DNA of 64,000 nt, taken from assembly GCF_003201815.1 (NCBI RefSeq), contig NZ_QJKB01000003.1, positions 372,001 to 436,000 of the forward strand, read 5' to 3'. Both the position numbers and the translations under genes were made by a program. The stretch's first letter is position 1. Each line of letters starts with the position of its first letter. Shown here piece by piece: positions 27,043-35,935 of the stretch. Source of the stretch: Undibacterium pigrum (lineage in GTDB: Bacteria > Pseudomonadota > Gammaproteobacteria > Burkholderiales > Burkholderiaceae_D). Below the pieces are notes generated by a model that had not been told where the DNA came from, did no database searches, and saw only the letters and a list, made by a program, of their open reading frames with translations.

Positions 27043-29286
27043 ATGCATAAAAATGCAACTCGTAAGAACTCTTTCCGCCGCGGCCGCCCCCTCTATCTCG
27101 CAATTCTCGCTGTACTAGGCAGCCCGCATCCCGGTGCCTTGGCGCAAGACCCGCGTCCACGTCCCGTGGTGTCTACTGAGCCCGTTGAAACCGTTGTCGT
27201 TACGGCCCAGCGTCGCCGCGAGCCCGCACGTGAAGTTCCTCTCTCAGCCGACGTCGTCCGTGGTGAATATCTGGAGCGTTCCGGTTATCAATCACTGGCT
27301 GATCTGGCGGCTTTGCTGCCAGGCGTCAATTACAATGAAACTGGTAGTGGGTCCGGGCAAAGCCAGGTGACGATGCGCGGCATTTCTACCGGGGCACAAG
27401 TTGGCGCAACGGTCAGCATGTATATAGACGATGTGCCTTTCGGTTCCAGTTCCGGTTATGCGGGTGGCGGTTCCAGCGCACTCGATCTTGGTTTGTTTGA
27501 CCTGGCCGCGGCCGAAGTATTGCGTGGCCCGCAAGGTACTTTATATGGTGCCGGTGCCATGGGGGGGCTGATTAAATATGTCGCCGCCGAGCCCGATCCT
27601 GCTGAACGCCTGGCCAATATCACGACAGAATTGTCAGGCAGCAGGAATGGCAAGTTGAGCCATGTAGCGCGCGCGGTATTGAATTTGCCGCTGCAAGATG
27701 GCAAGGCAGCGCTGCGCGCCACGCTGTATCAGCGTGAGGAAGGTGGTTTGGTACGCGATAATAATCACGGCAACCGTATCGTCGATGGCGCAAAGATTGA
27801 TGGTGCCCGGGTGGCCTTGCTGCTGACACCAGCAAAGAATCTGTCGCTGCGGCTGACCGCGCTGTCTCAAAAACAACAGCGCGACGGTTCATCGACGGAA
27901 GATGTCAGCCTGGCCAGCGGTGAGCCCATAGATGGCCGCGCAACGAAGCGCCTGTTCTTGAGCGAGCCTGTCAAAATAAACAATGAGCTGGTGTCGCTGG
28001 CCGTCAAGGCAGACCTGAACTGGGCAAGCCTGGATGCGATCAGCGGCTGGCAGCGTTCCCGCAATGATGGGCGGGCTGATCCTTCCGCGCTGTATCTGCC
28101 TTACCTGGCACCATTGGGGATCAATGCGGCTGGCTACGGGCTGGACTACAGCTTTTTGACTCGAAAATTCACGCAGGAATTGCGGCTGACCTCGCCGCGC
28201 AGCCGCTCGCTGGAATGGCTGGTGGGTGCTTTCTATACGAAAGAAGAGGGTTACAAGTCACAGTATTTGCAAGCCTACAACCAGCAGTTGCAAGCTGTTC
28301 CACCGCTATTGGCGGATGCGCGGTTTCCTTCCAGCTTCCGTGAGCTTGCTGCCTTTGGTACTGCCACTTATTTTATCAATGAGCATACTGACATGACGCT
28401 GGGCGTGCGCCGCAGCCGTAATAACCAGCAACTGGAGCAGCGCTTTGATGGCTTGTTCGCACCTGCCCCGCAACCGGCAGCCGATTCGACCGAAGACGTG
28501 ACGACGTGGATGGCGACGGCACGCTGGCGTCCAGCCGCAGGCCAGGCCCTCTATCTTCGGGCAGCTAGCGGATATCGCCCTGGCGGTCCGCTGCCTGTTG
28601 TGCGCAATCCGATTAATGGCGAGCCACTCAACCAGTCTTCCTATGCATCGGACTCTTTGTGGAGTTATGAGGCTGGCTGGAAAGGCGATCTACTGCCGGG
28701 CAAGGTGTCGGCAGAACTGGCGCTATACCAGATCAACTGGAAAGACATGCAGGTGTTTACAGCTTATGCCGGTTTTTCTGGTATTGGCAATGCCGGGCGG
28801 GCGCGCTCGCGTGGTATTGAGGCCACCCTGCGTGCCAGACCGATAGAAGGCGTCAGGATTGCTGCGGCACTCAGCCTGATCAATGCCGAACTGCAGGACG
28901 ATAACCCCAGCCTGGGTGGTAAAGCCGGTGAACGTCTGCCTGACACGGCCAGGGTGGCAGGGGCGTTGCAAGTGGAGCGCGATTTTTCTATTGATGGCAA
29001 ACATGGCTATCTGGGCGCCTCTTTACGCTATACGGGCGAGCGCTGGAATAGCTTCCAGCAGTCACGCTCCATGCTGCCGTACCGCTTGCCGGCCTATACG
29101 GTGCTGGATTTGCGCGGTGGACTGGAGTTTGGCAGCAGCAATCTTGGTTTTTTCTTACGCAATGTGTTCGACCAGCGTGGCCAGACATCGGCTGACACCA
29201 GCCTGAGCACGCTGGGTGCGCCTGCCCGCGTCAACCTGGTGCCTCCACGTACGCTGGGTGTGCAAGTGTCTTATGCCTTCTATTGA
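27043..29286 (+). CDS. TonB-dependent outer-membrane receptor
   Basis: 747 residues from ATG at 27043, six bases after GGAG; in-frame GTG (26986) and ATG (27031, 27040) are alternatives. A signal peptide ends near GALAQ. The TonB box-like VETVVVTAQRR is followed by the plug domain (PGVNYNETGSGSGQ, DVPFGSSSGYAGG, LRGPQGTLYGAGAMGG) and a beta-barrel ending in the aromatic VSYAFY. The plug wording resembles receptors of the Caulobacter/sphingomonad type. It would import a substrate too large for porins. The cluster behind it degrades D-amino-acid peptides, so a peptide ligand is likely. It overlaps no other gene and precedes the epimerase by 13 nt. Confidence 0.92.
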   Translation: MHKNATRKNSFRRGRPLYLAILAVLGSPHPGALAQDPRPRPVVSTEPVETVVVTAQRRREPAREVPLSADVVRGEYLERSGYQSLADLAALLPGVNYNETGSGSGQSQVTMRGISTGAQVGATVSMYIDDVPFGSSSGYAGGGSSALDLGLFDLAAAEVLRGPQGTLYGAGAMGGLIKYVAAEPDPAERLANITTELSGSRNGKLSHVARAVLNLPLQDGKAALRATLYQREEGGLVRDNNHGNRIVDGAKIDGARVALLLTPAKNLSLRLTALSQKQQRDGSSTEDVSLASGEPIDGRATKRLFLSEPVKINNELVSLAVKADLNWASLDAISGWQRSRNDGRADPSALYLPYLAPLGINAAGYGLDYSFLTRKFTQELRLTSPRSRSLEWLVGAFYTKEEGYKSQYLQAYNQQLQAVPPLLADARFPSSFRELAAFGTATYFINEHTDMTLGVRRSRNNQQLEQRFDGLFAPAPQPAADSTEDVTTWMATARWRPAAGQALYLRAASGYRPGGPLPVVRNPINGEPLNQSSYASDSLWSYEAGWKGDLLPGKVSAELALYQINWKDMQVFTAYAGFSGIGNAGRARSRGIEATLRARPIEGVRIAAALSLINAELQDDNPSLGGKAGERLPDTARVAGALQVERDFSIDGKHGYLGASLRYTGERWNSFQQSRSMLPYRLPAYTVLDLRGGLEFGSSNLGFFLRNVFDQRGQTSADTSLSTLGAPARVNLVPPRTLGVQVSYAFY

Positions 29287-29299
29287 GCGGAGTATCCCT

Positions 29300-30379
29300 A
29301 TGTTGATCTCTACTTTCACAGAGCAGGTTGCCTTGCGCCAGCCTTTATCGATTGCTGGCCGCACGCTGGCTGGCCAGCAGGTGTTGCGGGTCTCGGCCCG
29401 TTATCGCGGCTGGGCTGCAGAAGCCGAAGCAGCCGGGGTGTTTTATCGCGGTGAATCCGGAGCGACCATGCAAAAGCAAATACTGGCCAGCCTGCCAGAC
29501 ATGCCATGCGACCTGGCTGGCATGTGGCAAAGTGTGCAGCAGATGCCGGTGGGCGGTGCCCGCAATGCGCTGGACTGGATACTCTGGCAACTTGAGGCTG
29601 GGCTGCGCGGTATGCCGGTATACCGGCTGGCACACCAGCCCGCACCACGGGCCAGAGTCACCATGGTCACCCTGGGTGCTGACACCCCTGCGGCAATGGC
29701 TGCAATGGCAATAAGCTATCCGGCTGCCCGTGCCTTGAAGCTCAAGCTCGACGGCAGTAGCGACGATGCGGTACGGGTAGCCGCGGTGCGCAAGGCGCGG
29801 CCCGATGTCAGCCTGTCGGTGGATGCCAACGAAGGCTGGACGATGGCCCATCTCGACGGCATCATGGGCAAGCTGCTCGAACATCGTGTAGAACTCATCG
29901 AGCAGCCTTTGCCTGCAAAACAGGATGCAGCACTGGATCACTACCGTTCGCCTATCCCCCTGGCAGCAGATGAATCGCTACAGACACAAGACGAACTCGA
30001 GCAGGTCGCGCAGCGCTATCAGGTCGTCAATATCAAGCTGGATAAATGCGGCGGACTGACTGCCGCACTGCCGCTGGCGTCAGCGGCAAGGCGGCTGGGC
30101 ATGCGTGTCATGGTCGGCTGCATGGGAGGGCGCTCAATGGCGCTACTGCCAGCCTTCATTGTTGCGCAAGAGGCCGATCTGGTTGACCTTGATGCACCCT
30201 TGCTGATGGCCACCGATAACCAGCCCTCAGCCCGCTACCTTGATGGCTGTATTGATTTTGATGCCGGGGCTTATACCTTGGCCGCCCCGGCCGCCTCAGC
30301 AACATCAGCCACATCAGCCAAATCAGCAACACCGGCGCTGTTGACTACTTACCCGCAGGCTCAGCATGCAAGCGCGTAA
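29300..30379 (+). CDS. L-Ala-D/L-Glu epimerase (enolase superfamily)
   Basis: 359 residues from ATG at 29300 (GCGGAG upstream). It has the muconate-lactonizing subgroup acid/base lysines and metal ligands: KLKLDG, VDANEGW, EQPLPAKQDAALDH, ADESLQ and NIKLDKCGGL. The late LVDLDAPLLMATD segment resembles the D-x-D/G specificity motif of dipeptide epimerases such as E. coli YcjG and Bacillus YkfB. It should epimerise L-Ala-D-Glu (or a similar dipeptide) to the LL form, a step in murein-peptide recycling. The last 60 residues are rich in Ala/Ser/Thr repeats. Its 3' end overlaps the convergent tetR gene by 35 nt. Confidence 0.88.
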   Translation: MLISTFTEQVALRQPLSIAGRTLAGQQVLRVSARYRGWAAEAEAAGVFYRGESGATMQKQILASLPDMPCDLAGMWQSVQQMPVGGARNALDWILWQLEAGLRGMPVYRLAHQPAPRARVTMVTLGADTPAAMAAMAISYPAARALKLKLDGSSDDAVRVAAVRKARPDVSLSVDANEGWTMAHLDGIMGKLLEHRVELIEQPLPAKQDAALDHYRSPIPLAADESLQTQDELEQVAQRYQVVNIKLDKCGGLTAALPLASAARRLGMRVMVGCMGGRSMALLPAFIVAQEADLVDLDAPLLMATDNQPSARYLDGCIDFDAGAYTLAAPAASATSATSAKSATPALLTTYPQAQHASA

Positions 30380-30947
30380 TCAACATGTGCGCCGCCGCGA
30401 TTTTTGCCTCGATGACCAGCGGTACACCAATCAGCATCTGGGCCTGGGCAGAAATGAGGATAGACAACAGGCTCTCAGCGATGGCATTCACCTCGTCGCG
30501 CTGGCACAGACCGGCCTGGTTCCCCAGGCGCAGCACCGCATCGTACAGGGCAGCACGCGATTGTTCAAAGTTCCTGATCACCACGGCCTGCACTTCCGGG
30601 CTGCGACGGGCAATCGCGGCGACTTCCAGCGAGGTGCGCGCTGCCTGCCCCGCCGTGTCGGGAATTTCTTGCTGCCGCAGGATGGCAATGACAAAGGCCA
30701 GCAAGTCTGCGGTGCTATTGCAGGCGGCCAGCGGTGCGCTATGCACCTCCGCCGACTCTATCAGTGCAAGCAGGATCGCCTCTTTGGAGCGGAAATGGAC
30801 ATACAGCGAACCTACCGACAAACCGGCTTCCTTGCTGACGTCACTTACCGATGCTTCATACAGTCCCTTGCGTTCGAAAACCGCGCGTGCGGCGGTGAGG
30901 ATTTGCTGGCGTACAGCGGCCATATGGCTGGGATCACGCTTAGGCAT
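30345..30947 (-). CDS. TetR-family repressor of the D-peptide cluster
   Basis: 200 residues from ATG at 30947; longer reading upstream would run through the divergent promoter. The helix-turn-helix is normal (RQQILTAARAVFERKGLYEASVSDVSKEAGLSVG, then YVHFRSKEAILLALIE; shown here in two pieces of the motif). The C-terminal ligand domain is not specific enough to name a ligand. It sits between the receptor-epimerase pair and the hydrolase gene, 48 nt from the latter's start, and two matching candidate operators lie at both promoters. It most likely represses this cluster until a peptide-derived inducer is present. Confidence 0.9.
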   Translation of the reverse strand: MPKRDPSHMAAVRQQILTAARAVFERKGLYEASVSDVSKEAGLSVGSLYVHFRSKEAILLALIESAEVHSAPLAACNSTADLLAFVIAILRQQEIPDTAGQAARTSLEVAAIARRSPEVQAVVIRNFEQSRAALYDAVLRLGNQAGLCQRDEVNAIAESLLSILISAQAQMLIGVPLVIEAKIAAAHMLITRLHAEPAGK

Positions 30948-30957
30948 AAGTAAAAAA

Positions 30958-30982
30958 AATGATTGTTTATTTATTTTATAAT
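30958..30982 (+). promoter_or_regulatory. Second TetR operator copy and -10 box of the hydrolase gene
   Basis: AATGATTGTTTATTTATT (30958-30975) matches the receptor operator AATGAACGTTCATTCATT at 14 of 18 positions. It is directly followed by a perfect TATAAT (30977-30982) facing the hydrolase gene. No -35 box is evident. The site lies in the 48-nt divergent space between tetR and the hydrolase, so it could govern both. Confidence 0.55.
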
Positions 30983-30995
30983 GAAAGAGACCGAC

Positions 30996-32627
30996 ATGAC
31001 CAATAATGAAACACAAAAACTTGAAGCCGTGATGTCCAGCTTTGCCACCAATGCCAGCCCTGGCGTGGTTGTCAGCGTGCAGCGCAACGGCACGACGCTG
31101 CTGCGGCGCGGCTATGGTCTGGCCAGTCTGGACTCAGGACTGGTAAACACCCCCACCACCAAAATGCGGATAGGGTCGACGACCAAACATTTCTGCTGCG
31201 CGCTGGCGCTGATGTTGCGTGATGAAGGTAAACTGTCCATAGATGATCCCGTTGCCCGCTGGTTGCCAGAGCTGCCGGAATCACAGGGTAGCCGTACCAT
31301 ACGGCAGTTGATGACCCATACAGGCGGCATGCGCGACTATCTGGATTTGTCGCTGTTGTCGAACGGCCTGACGGTGGTGCCAGCCGAGGCTGCCTTTGAT
31401 TATCAGTGCCGCCAGCAGGAGGAAAACTTCGAGCCAAACGCGCAATTCATCTACAACAACGGCGGCTATCGCTTGTTGTCCATGGTGATAGAGCGCGTAC
31501 TTGACATGCCACTGGCACAGGCCATGCATGACTATCTGTTCCAGCCGCTGTCCCTGTATGACACCAGCCTGTGGGCCACAGACCTGGACCCCTTGTCCGG
31601 CAGCGCCACGACGCATCTTGCCCATCCCGCTGGCAACTTCACGAAAAGTCAGTTCCCCTCCGTCATCCTGGGAGAGGGTGGCATCGCTTCAACGCTTGAT
31701 GACATGCAGCGCTGGCTGCATCACCTGGTTTCACCGAGCCTGTGGTCGCGTGCCGTGTCCGACGAAATGTTGATGCCAACCCGCTTGTCGAATGGCTACG
31801 TCAACCCTTACGGTTATGGCTTGATACAGGAAAGCTGGCGCGGCATTCCGGTGCTGCACCATGCCGGTGGTGTGGTTGGTGGCTCTTGCCAGATGCTGGC
31901 TGCGCCGGAGCACGGCATCGGAGTCATCGTGATGACCAACCGCAGTGACCTCGGCGCGCCCGATATTGCGCAAAAACTGCTGTTCAGCTTGCTGGAAGAT
32001 GAATTGACGGCCGATGCCCTGCCCGCTGATCCGCAACTGGTGGAAAGCCTGGGGGGTGATTATTACTGTGCCAGCAGCGGCCGCTACTTTGCCATAGAAA
32101 GACGCGATGACAGCCTGTTTCTGATCAACTTTGGCATGCCGCTGCCGTTGCTGCAGGCTGAGCACAACAAGCTGCGCGTCAACCTGTTGTCTATCCTTGT
32201 GCTGGAGATCGAGGCAAGTCTGGATGCCAGCGGCAGTGTCACCGGCATCAAGGTCATCGAACAGGGGACGACCCATCTTTGCGAACGCGTCGCCGCGCCG
32301 GTCAAGGCTGCCAGCATCATCACCCCGTTTTCCGGCAACTGGCGCTGTGACGAAATGGGGGCTGATGTTGTGGTGGAAAAGGTGGTAGAAAATGCGGCCA
32401 AAGACAGTGAGCAAGGCTTGCTGCGCATCGCCGGGCTGTATGGCCGCAATGTGTTTAACCTGCAGCCTTTGCGCGAAGATGTTTGTCTGTTGATCAGCCG
32501 TGATCCACACCTGCCCATGTTTGGCACGCTGCGACTGGGGAAAGGTGCAGCAGGCCAGCGCGAACTGGTGCTGGACACTTCGCGCACCCGCCAGTTGCGT
32601 CTGCAGGAGTGCCCTGTACATGGCTGA
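30996..32627 (+). CDS. D-aminopeptidase-like serine hydrolase (family S12)
   Basis: 543 residues from ATG at 30996 (AAAGAGA upstream). The penicillin-recognising fold has S61-T-T-K64 (MRIGSTTKHF), Y153-N-N in FIYNNGGY and H288/H289 in VLHHAGG. The positions and surrounding words (MRDYLDLSLL, NFEPNAQFIY) closely parallel Ochrobactrum D-aminopeptidase, whose catalytic residues I recall as Ser62, Lys65, Tyr153 and His287. The C-terminal part provides the two small beta-barrel domains of that enzyme. It should remove N-terminal D-residues from peptides or amides. No signal peptide is seen, so it acts in the cytoplasm. The next gene starts 8 nt before its stop. Confidence 0.87.
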   Translation: MTNNETQKLEAVMSSFATNASPGVVVSVQRNGTTLLRRGYGLASLDSGLVNTPTTKMRIGSTTKHFCCALALMLRDEGKLSIDDPVARWLPELPESQGSRTIRQLMTHTGGMRDYLDLSLLSNGLTVVPAEAAFDYQCRQQEENFEPNAQFIYNNGGYRLLSMVIERVLDMPLAQAMHDYLFQPLSLYDTSLWATDLDPLSGSATTHLAHPAGNFTKSQFPSVILGEGGIASTLDDMQRWLHHLVSPSLWSRAVSDEMLMPTRLSNGYVNPYGYGLIQESWRGIPVLHHAGGVVGGSCQMLAAPEHGIGVIVMTNRSDLGAPDIAQKLLFSLLEDELTADALPADPQLVESLGGDYYCASSGRYFAIERRDDSLFLINFGMPLPLLQAEHNKLRVNLLSILVLEIEASLDASGSVTGIKVIEQGTTHLCERVAAPVKAASIITPFSGNWRCDEMGADVVVEKVVENAAKDSEQGLLRIAGLYGRNVFNLQPLREDVCLLISRDPHLPMFGTLRLGKGAAGQRELVLDTSRTRQLRLQECPVHG

Positions 32628-33954
32628 CACGTCCTTGCCAACACGTTCGCTGACGGCCGCCTTTGGCGCAGGGACATTTGGTTCTACGCTGAGTTCTGGC
32701 GTTGTACCTCTCATGTTCCTGTTTTATCTGACGGAATTCGCCCATGTGCCCCCTGCACTGGCAGGCGTGCTGCTGGCCATCCCCAAAGTAAGTGACGTGC
32801 TACTCGATCCGTGGATAGGGCGGCGCACAGATAGCTGGGCACACCGGCTTGGTAGCCGTGGCGCACTTCTGGCCTTCACAACCTTGCTATTGCCAGTGTT
32901 GCTGATACTGCTGTTTATCCCGTTTGATAGTCTGGCATTGTCATTGCGGGCTTTCCTGATCGGCGTGCTGCTGGTGGCGCAATCATTGCTGCTGACGGTT
33001 TTTTCGGTGGCGCATACCGCATTGGCCGGAGACATTACCGACACCATGGCCGGTCGCAGCACACTGATGGCGGCACGTGCACTGGGACAGACATTTGCCG
33101 GCCTGCTGGTTTCCATACTTGCCCCGCAACTAGTGGCCGCCATGGGGGCTGGCAGCACCGGCTACCTGGGCATGGCGGCCATACTTGCCTGTGCGGCTCT
33201 TCTGGCACTGGGACTGTGCTGGCTGGCGGTGCGCCGCATTCCCCTGCGTACCGGCATGGAAGCCAAAGCTACCGTACCATTGCGGCTGGCTTTGCAGCAT
33301 ACCCTGCGCAACCGCAGGTTCTACTGCGTCGTGCTTATCCTGATCACACTGGGAGCTGGTTCTACTGCCTTGTTTGCCGCTCTGCCTTATGCCAACCAGC
33401 ACCTGCTCAAAGCCGGGCCGCAAAACCTGTCGGCACTGCTAACGCCGATTTTTGTCGCGCTGCTGGCTGGTGTATCGGTCGCACCGACGCTGGCACGCCG
33501 CTTTCGTCCCAACACCGTCCTGACCGTGGCGCTGCTGCTGGCTTTCGTAGGTAGCATCTGGTTTGCCGCCGGGCCACGTGAGAATGGCGCGATGATCGCT
33601 GGTGGCTTGTTGTTTGGCTTTTCCTTTGGTGTACTGACGGTGCTGATTTCAACACTGGCCATCGAAGCGGCGACCAGTTCATCAAGCCAGGGTGAGAGTC
33701 TGGGATTGTATCTGGGCATCCTGTTTTCTGCCGAAAAACTGGGCCAGTCCCTGGGTGGTATCGCGGTGGGTTTTGGCCTTGAATGGGTGGGGTCGCTGCA
33801 AGGCACACCGGCACCTGCTGCGCTGCAAAGGCTGGCTACCTTATTTGTCGGGGTGCCTGCCGCGGCCCTGCTGGCTGCGCTATTGGCGTTGCTGGCATTG
33901 ATGCTGCTGGCAGTGCGCAAGGGTACTCAATCAAACAAGGAATACCAAGCATGA
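32620..33954 (+). CDS. MFS transporter, GPH-like (MlrD-like position)
   Basis: 444 residues from ATG at 32620, overlapping the hydrolase stop. Twelve membrane segments; the loop DPWIGRRTDSW after helix 2 resembles the glycoside-pentoside-hexuronide/MFS_2 signature (D-P-x-x-G-x-x-x-D). Its place between a D-aminopeptidase-like hydrolase and an M81 metallopeptidase suggests it carries short peptides or amino acids. In microcystin-degrading sphingomonads the transporter MlrD holds the same company. The actual substrate and direction cannot be read from sequence. The M81 gene starts within its stop codon (ATGA). Confidence 0.83.
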   Translation: MADTSLPTRSLTAAFGAGTFGSTLSSGVVPLMFLFYLTEFAHVPPALAGVLLAIPKVSDVLLDPWIGRRTDSWAHRLGSRGALLAFTTLLLPVLLILLFIPFDSLALSLRAFLIGVLLVAQSLLLTVFSVAHTALAGDITDTMAGRSTLMAARALGQTFAGLLVSILAPQLVAAMGAGSTGYLGMAAILACAALLALGLCWLAVRRIPLRTGMEAKATVPLRLALQHTLRNRRFYCVVLILITLGAGSTALFAALPYANQHLLKAGPQNLSALLTPIFVALLAGVSVAPTLARRFRPNTVLTVALLLAFVGSIWFAAGPRENGAMIAGGLLFGFSFGVLTVLISTLAIEAATSSSSQGESLGLYLGILFSAEKLGQSLGGIAVGFGLEWVGSLQGTPAPAALQRLATLFVGVPAAALLAALLALLALMLLAVRKGTQSNKEYQA

Positions 33955-35411
33955 ACATCTTTACATCTGCCCTGTTCACAGAAACCAATACCTTTTCCGC
34001 TTTTCCCACCACGCTACAGTCCTTTGAGGAACTGGGGATCGTACGCGGCCCGGTCGCCGACGATGCGCTTGGGTCCGTCGGCCCCGTGCTGCAGCAATGG
34101 CGTCGGCTGGCAAACGAGAACGGCGACACTGTGCATGAAGGACTTTACGCCATAGCACAGCCTGCCGGTATTGTAGAAGCAGAAGCGTATCAGAAATTAC
34201 GCAGCGACATCCTGGCTGCACTCGAACTTGCCATGCCTGTCGACATGGTGCTGCTGTTACTGCACGGTGCCATGGTGGCCGACGGCGTCGACGATTGTGA
34301 AGGTGACCTGATCGCAGCGGTACGTGCCCGCACCGGCCCTGATTGCATTATCGGCGTTAAGCTTGATCCCCATTGTCACATGACCCCTGCCATGACCAAT
34401 GAAGCCGATATCATTATTCTGATGCGCGAATATCCGCATACTGATTATAGAGAGCGTGCAGTCGAACTTTTCGAGCTATGCCGGGCAGCAGCAACAGGTG
34501 CGACAAGCCCAGTCATGGAAGTCGTTGACTGTGCCATGGTCGGTTTTTATCCCACCACGGCACAGCCTATGCGCAGCCTGGTTGATGCCCTGGCTGATGC
34601 CGAACGCCAACCAGGCATACTGTCTGCAAGTTATGTCCACGGATTTCCCTGGGGCGATGTGCCGGATGCTGGCACCAAGGTGCTGGTGGTGGCAGATCGC
34701 GACCGCATTGCTGCTGCATACACTGCGCAGGAACTGGCACGAGCCTTGTACCAGGCTCGCCATGAACTGTTGCCACACCTGGAAAGCGCTGCGCAAGTGC
34801 TTGATCCCTCACCTGCCGGTCCGTTCCCGGTAATTCTGGCTGATGCCGGCGACAACCCGGGCGGTGGTGCGCCCTGCGACCATACCGGCCTGCTCTCCGA
34901 ATTATTGCTCCGGCCAACACTGCGCTGTGCTTTTGGCATGCTATGGGACCCGGCTGCCGTTGATGCCTGTCATCAGGCAGGCGTAGGCGCTGTCATTGAG
35001 CTGGCCATAGGTGGCAAGGTCAGCCCTGCCTCTGGCACCCCACTGCAGCTTACGCTGACCGTACGCGGCCTCAGCTTGCAACATAGCCAGCAAATTGGCA
35101 CCTTGACCGACCCGCTTGGACGGGCCGCCTGGGTGCGCTGCGGTGCAGTGGATATCGTGCTCATCAGTCGGCGACAACAAACCCTGTCACCCACAGCCTT
35201 CACTGGCCTGGGGGTGCCATTGCACGAAGCCAGCGTGATTGCCGTCAAATCCAGCCACCACTACTACACTGAGTTTTCGAGATTATCCACCAATTGTCAT
35301 GTGATAGAGACAGGAGCAGCTTTGTCGATGGACTTCGCCCATCTGCCCTACCGCCGACGTGGCAAAACATACTTTCCGGCACTTGCCAATCCTGCCCCGG
35401 AATTGACTTGA
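33951..35411 (+). CDS. M81-family metallopeptidase (MlrC-like)
   Basis: 486 residues from ATG at 33951, which overlaps the MFS stop as ATGA. The sequence opens with MNIFTSALFTETNTF and contains LLLHGAM, LDPHCHM and REYPHTDYRER. The candidate metal and catalytic residues are E11, H105, D139, H141 and H163. Their spacings (94, 34, 2, 22) equal those I recall for MlrC of sphingomonads (Glu56, His150, Asp184, His186, His208). MlrC cleaves linear microcystin products, including the Adda-D-Glu bond. Here it probably cleaves small peptides with D- or iso-linked residues. The DUF1485/MlrC C-terminal domain (GDNPGGGAPCDHT) is present. Confidence 0.9.
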   Translation: MNIFTSALFTETNTFSAFPTTLQSFEELGIVRGPVADDALGSVGPVLQQWRRLANENGDTVHEGLYAIAQPAGIVEAEAYQKLRSDILAALELAMPVDMVLLLLHGAMVADGVDDCEGDLIAAVRARTGPDCIIGVKLDPHCHMTPAMTNEADIIILMREYPHTDYRERAVELFELCRAAATGATSPVMEVVDCAMVGFYPTTAQPMRSLVDALADAERQPGILSASYVHGFPWGDVPDAGTKVLVVADRDRIAAAYTAQELARALYQARHELLPHLESAAQVLDPSPAGPFPVILADAGDNPGGGAPCDHTGLLSELLLRPTLRCAFGMLWDPAAVDACHQAGVGAVIELAIGGKVSPASGTPLQLTLTVRGLSLQHSQQIGTLTDPLGRAAWVRCGAVDIVLISRRQQTLSPTAFTGLGVPLHEASVIAVKSSHHYYTEFSRLSTNCHVIETGAALSMDFAHLPYRRRGKTYFPALANPAPELT

Positions 35412-35566
35412 ATGCCGGCATGGCCTGCATGATCTGGTGCTAGCCTGACCCAGATTGCTTAAAATTGCAGTCAAAGGGTGTCGCTGCTCTGAATTAAGAA
35501 AAGGGCAGACACAGTAACAGATACTATTACAACAATACTGGACATTAATTAGTGTACAAGGAAGAC

Positions 35567-35935
35567 ATGAACACCAATCAACTGCCCTTCTCCAAATGCC
35601 GTCGTAGCGGCCATCTTGTCTTTTTGTCCGGTGAGCTTCCGCTGGATACAGACGGCAGTATTCCCCCTGGTATCGAAGCCCAGACACACCTGACAATGGA
35701 ACGTATTGGCAGGACATTGTCCAGCGTTGATCTCGGCGTGCAGGATATTATCCAGGTCACCGCCTACCTGACTGATGCTGACGACTTCGCCGTCTTTAAT
35801 GCCACTTACCAGAAGCACTTCGCCGCCCCTTATCCTGTCCGCACTACCGTGGTCGCGCCTCTGGTGCTGCCTGGAGCCCGGGTAGAAATTACCGTAGTTG
35901 CCGAAGACAAGGCGTATTTGGGCACGACACGATGA
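35567..35935 (+). CDS. RidA-family enamine/imine deaminase
   Basis: 122 residues from ATG at 35567 with AAGGAAG just upstream; an in-frame GTG at 35552 is less likely. RidA features: a FLSGELPLD strand, the YPVRTTV motif with the catalytic arginine, and the C-terminal RVEITVVAE strand. RidA proteins hydrolyse 2-imino acids released by amino-acid oxidases and PLP enzymes. It overlaps the following FAD oxidoreductase gene (ATGA), so the pair would oxidise a D-amino acid and clear the imine. The 155 nt before it hold no gene and probably a separate promoter. Confidence 0.9.
   Translation: MNTNQLPFSKCRRSGHLVFLSGELPLDTDGSIPPGIEAQTHLTMERIGRTLSSVDLGVQDIIQVTAYLTDADDFAVFNATYQKHFAAPYPVRTTVVAPLVLPGARVEITVVAEDKAYLGTTR

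Noticed and set aside
35470..35560. Weak stem (GTGTC...GACAC) and ACATTAATTAGTGT before ridA as an operator
   Set aside because: The stem is imperfect with no T-run, and the second motif does not match the TetR sites; both could be chance.
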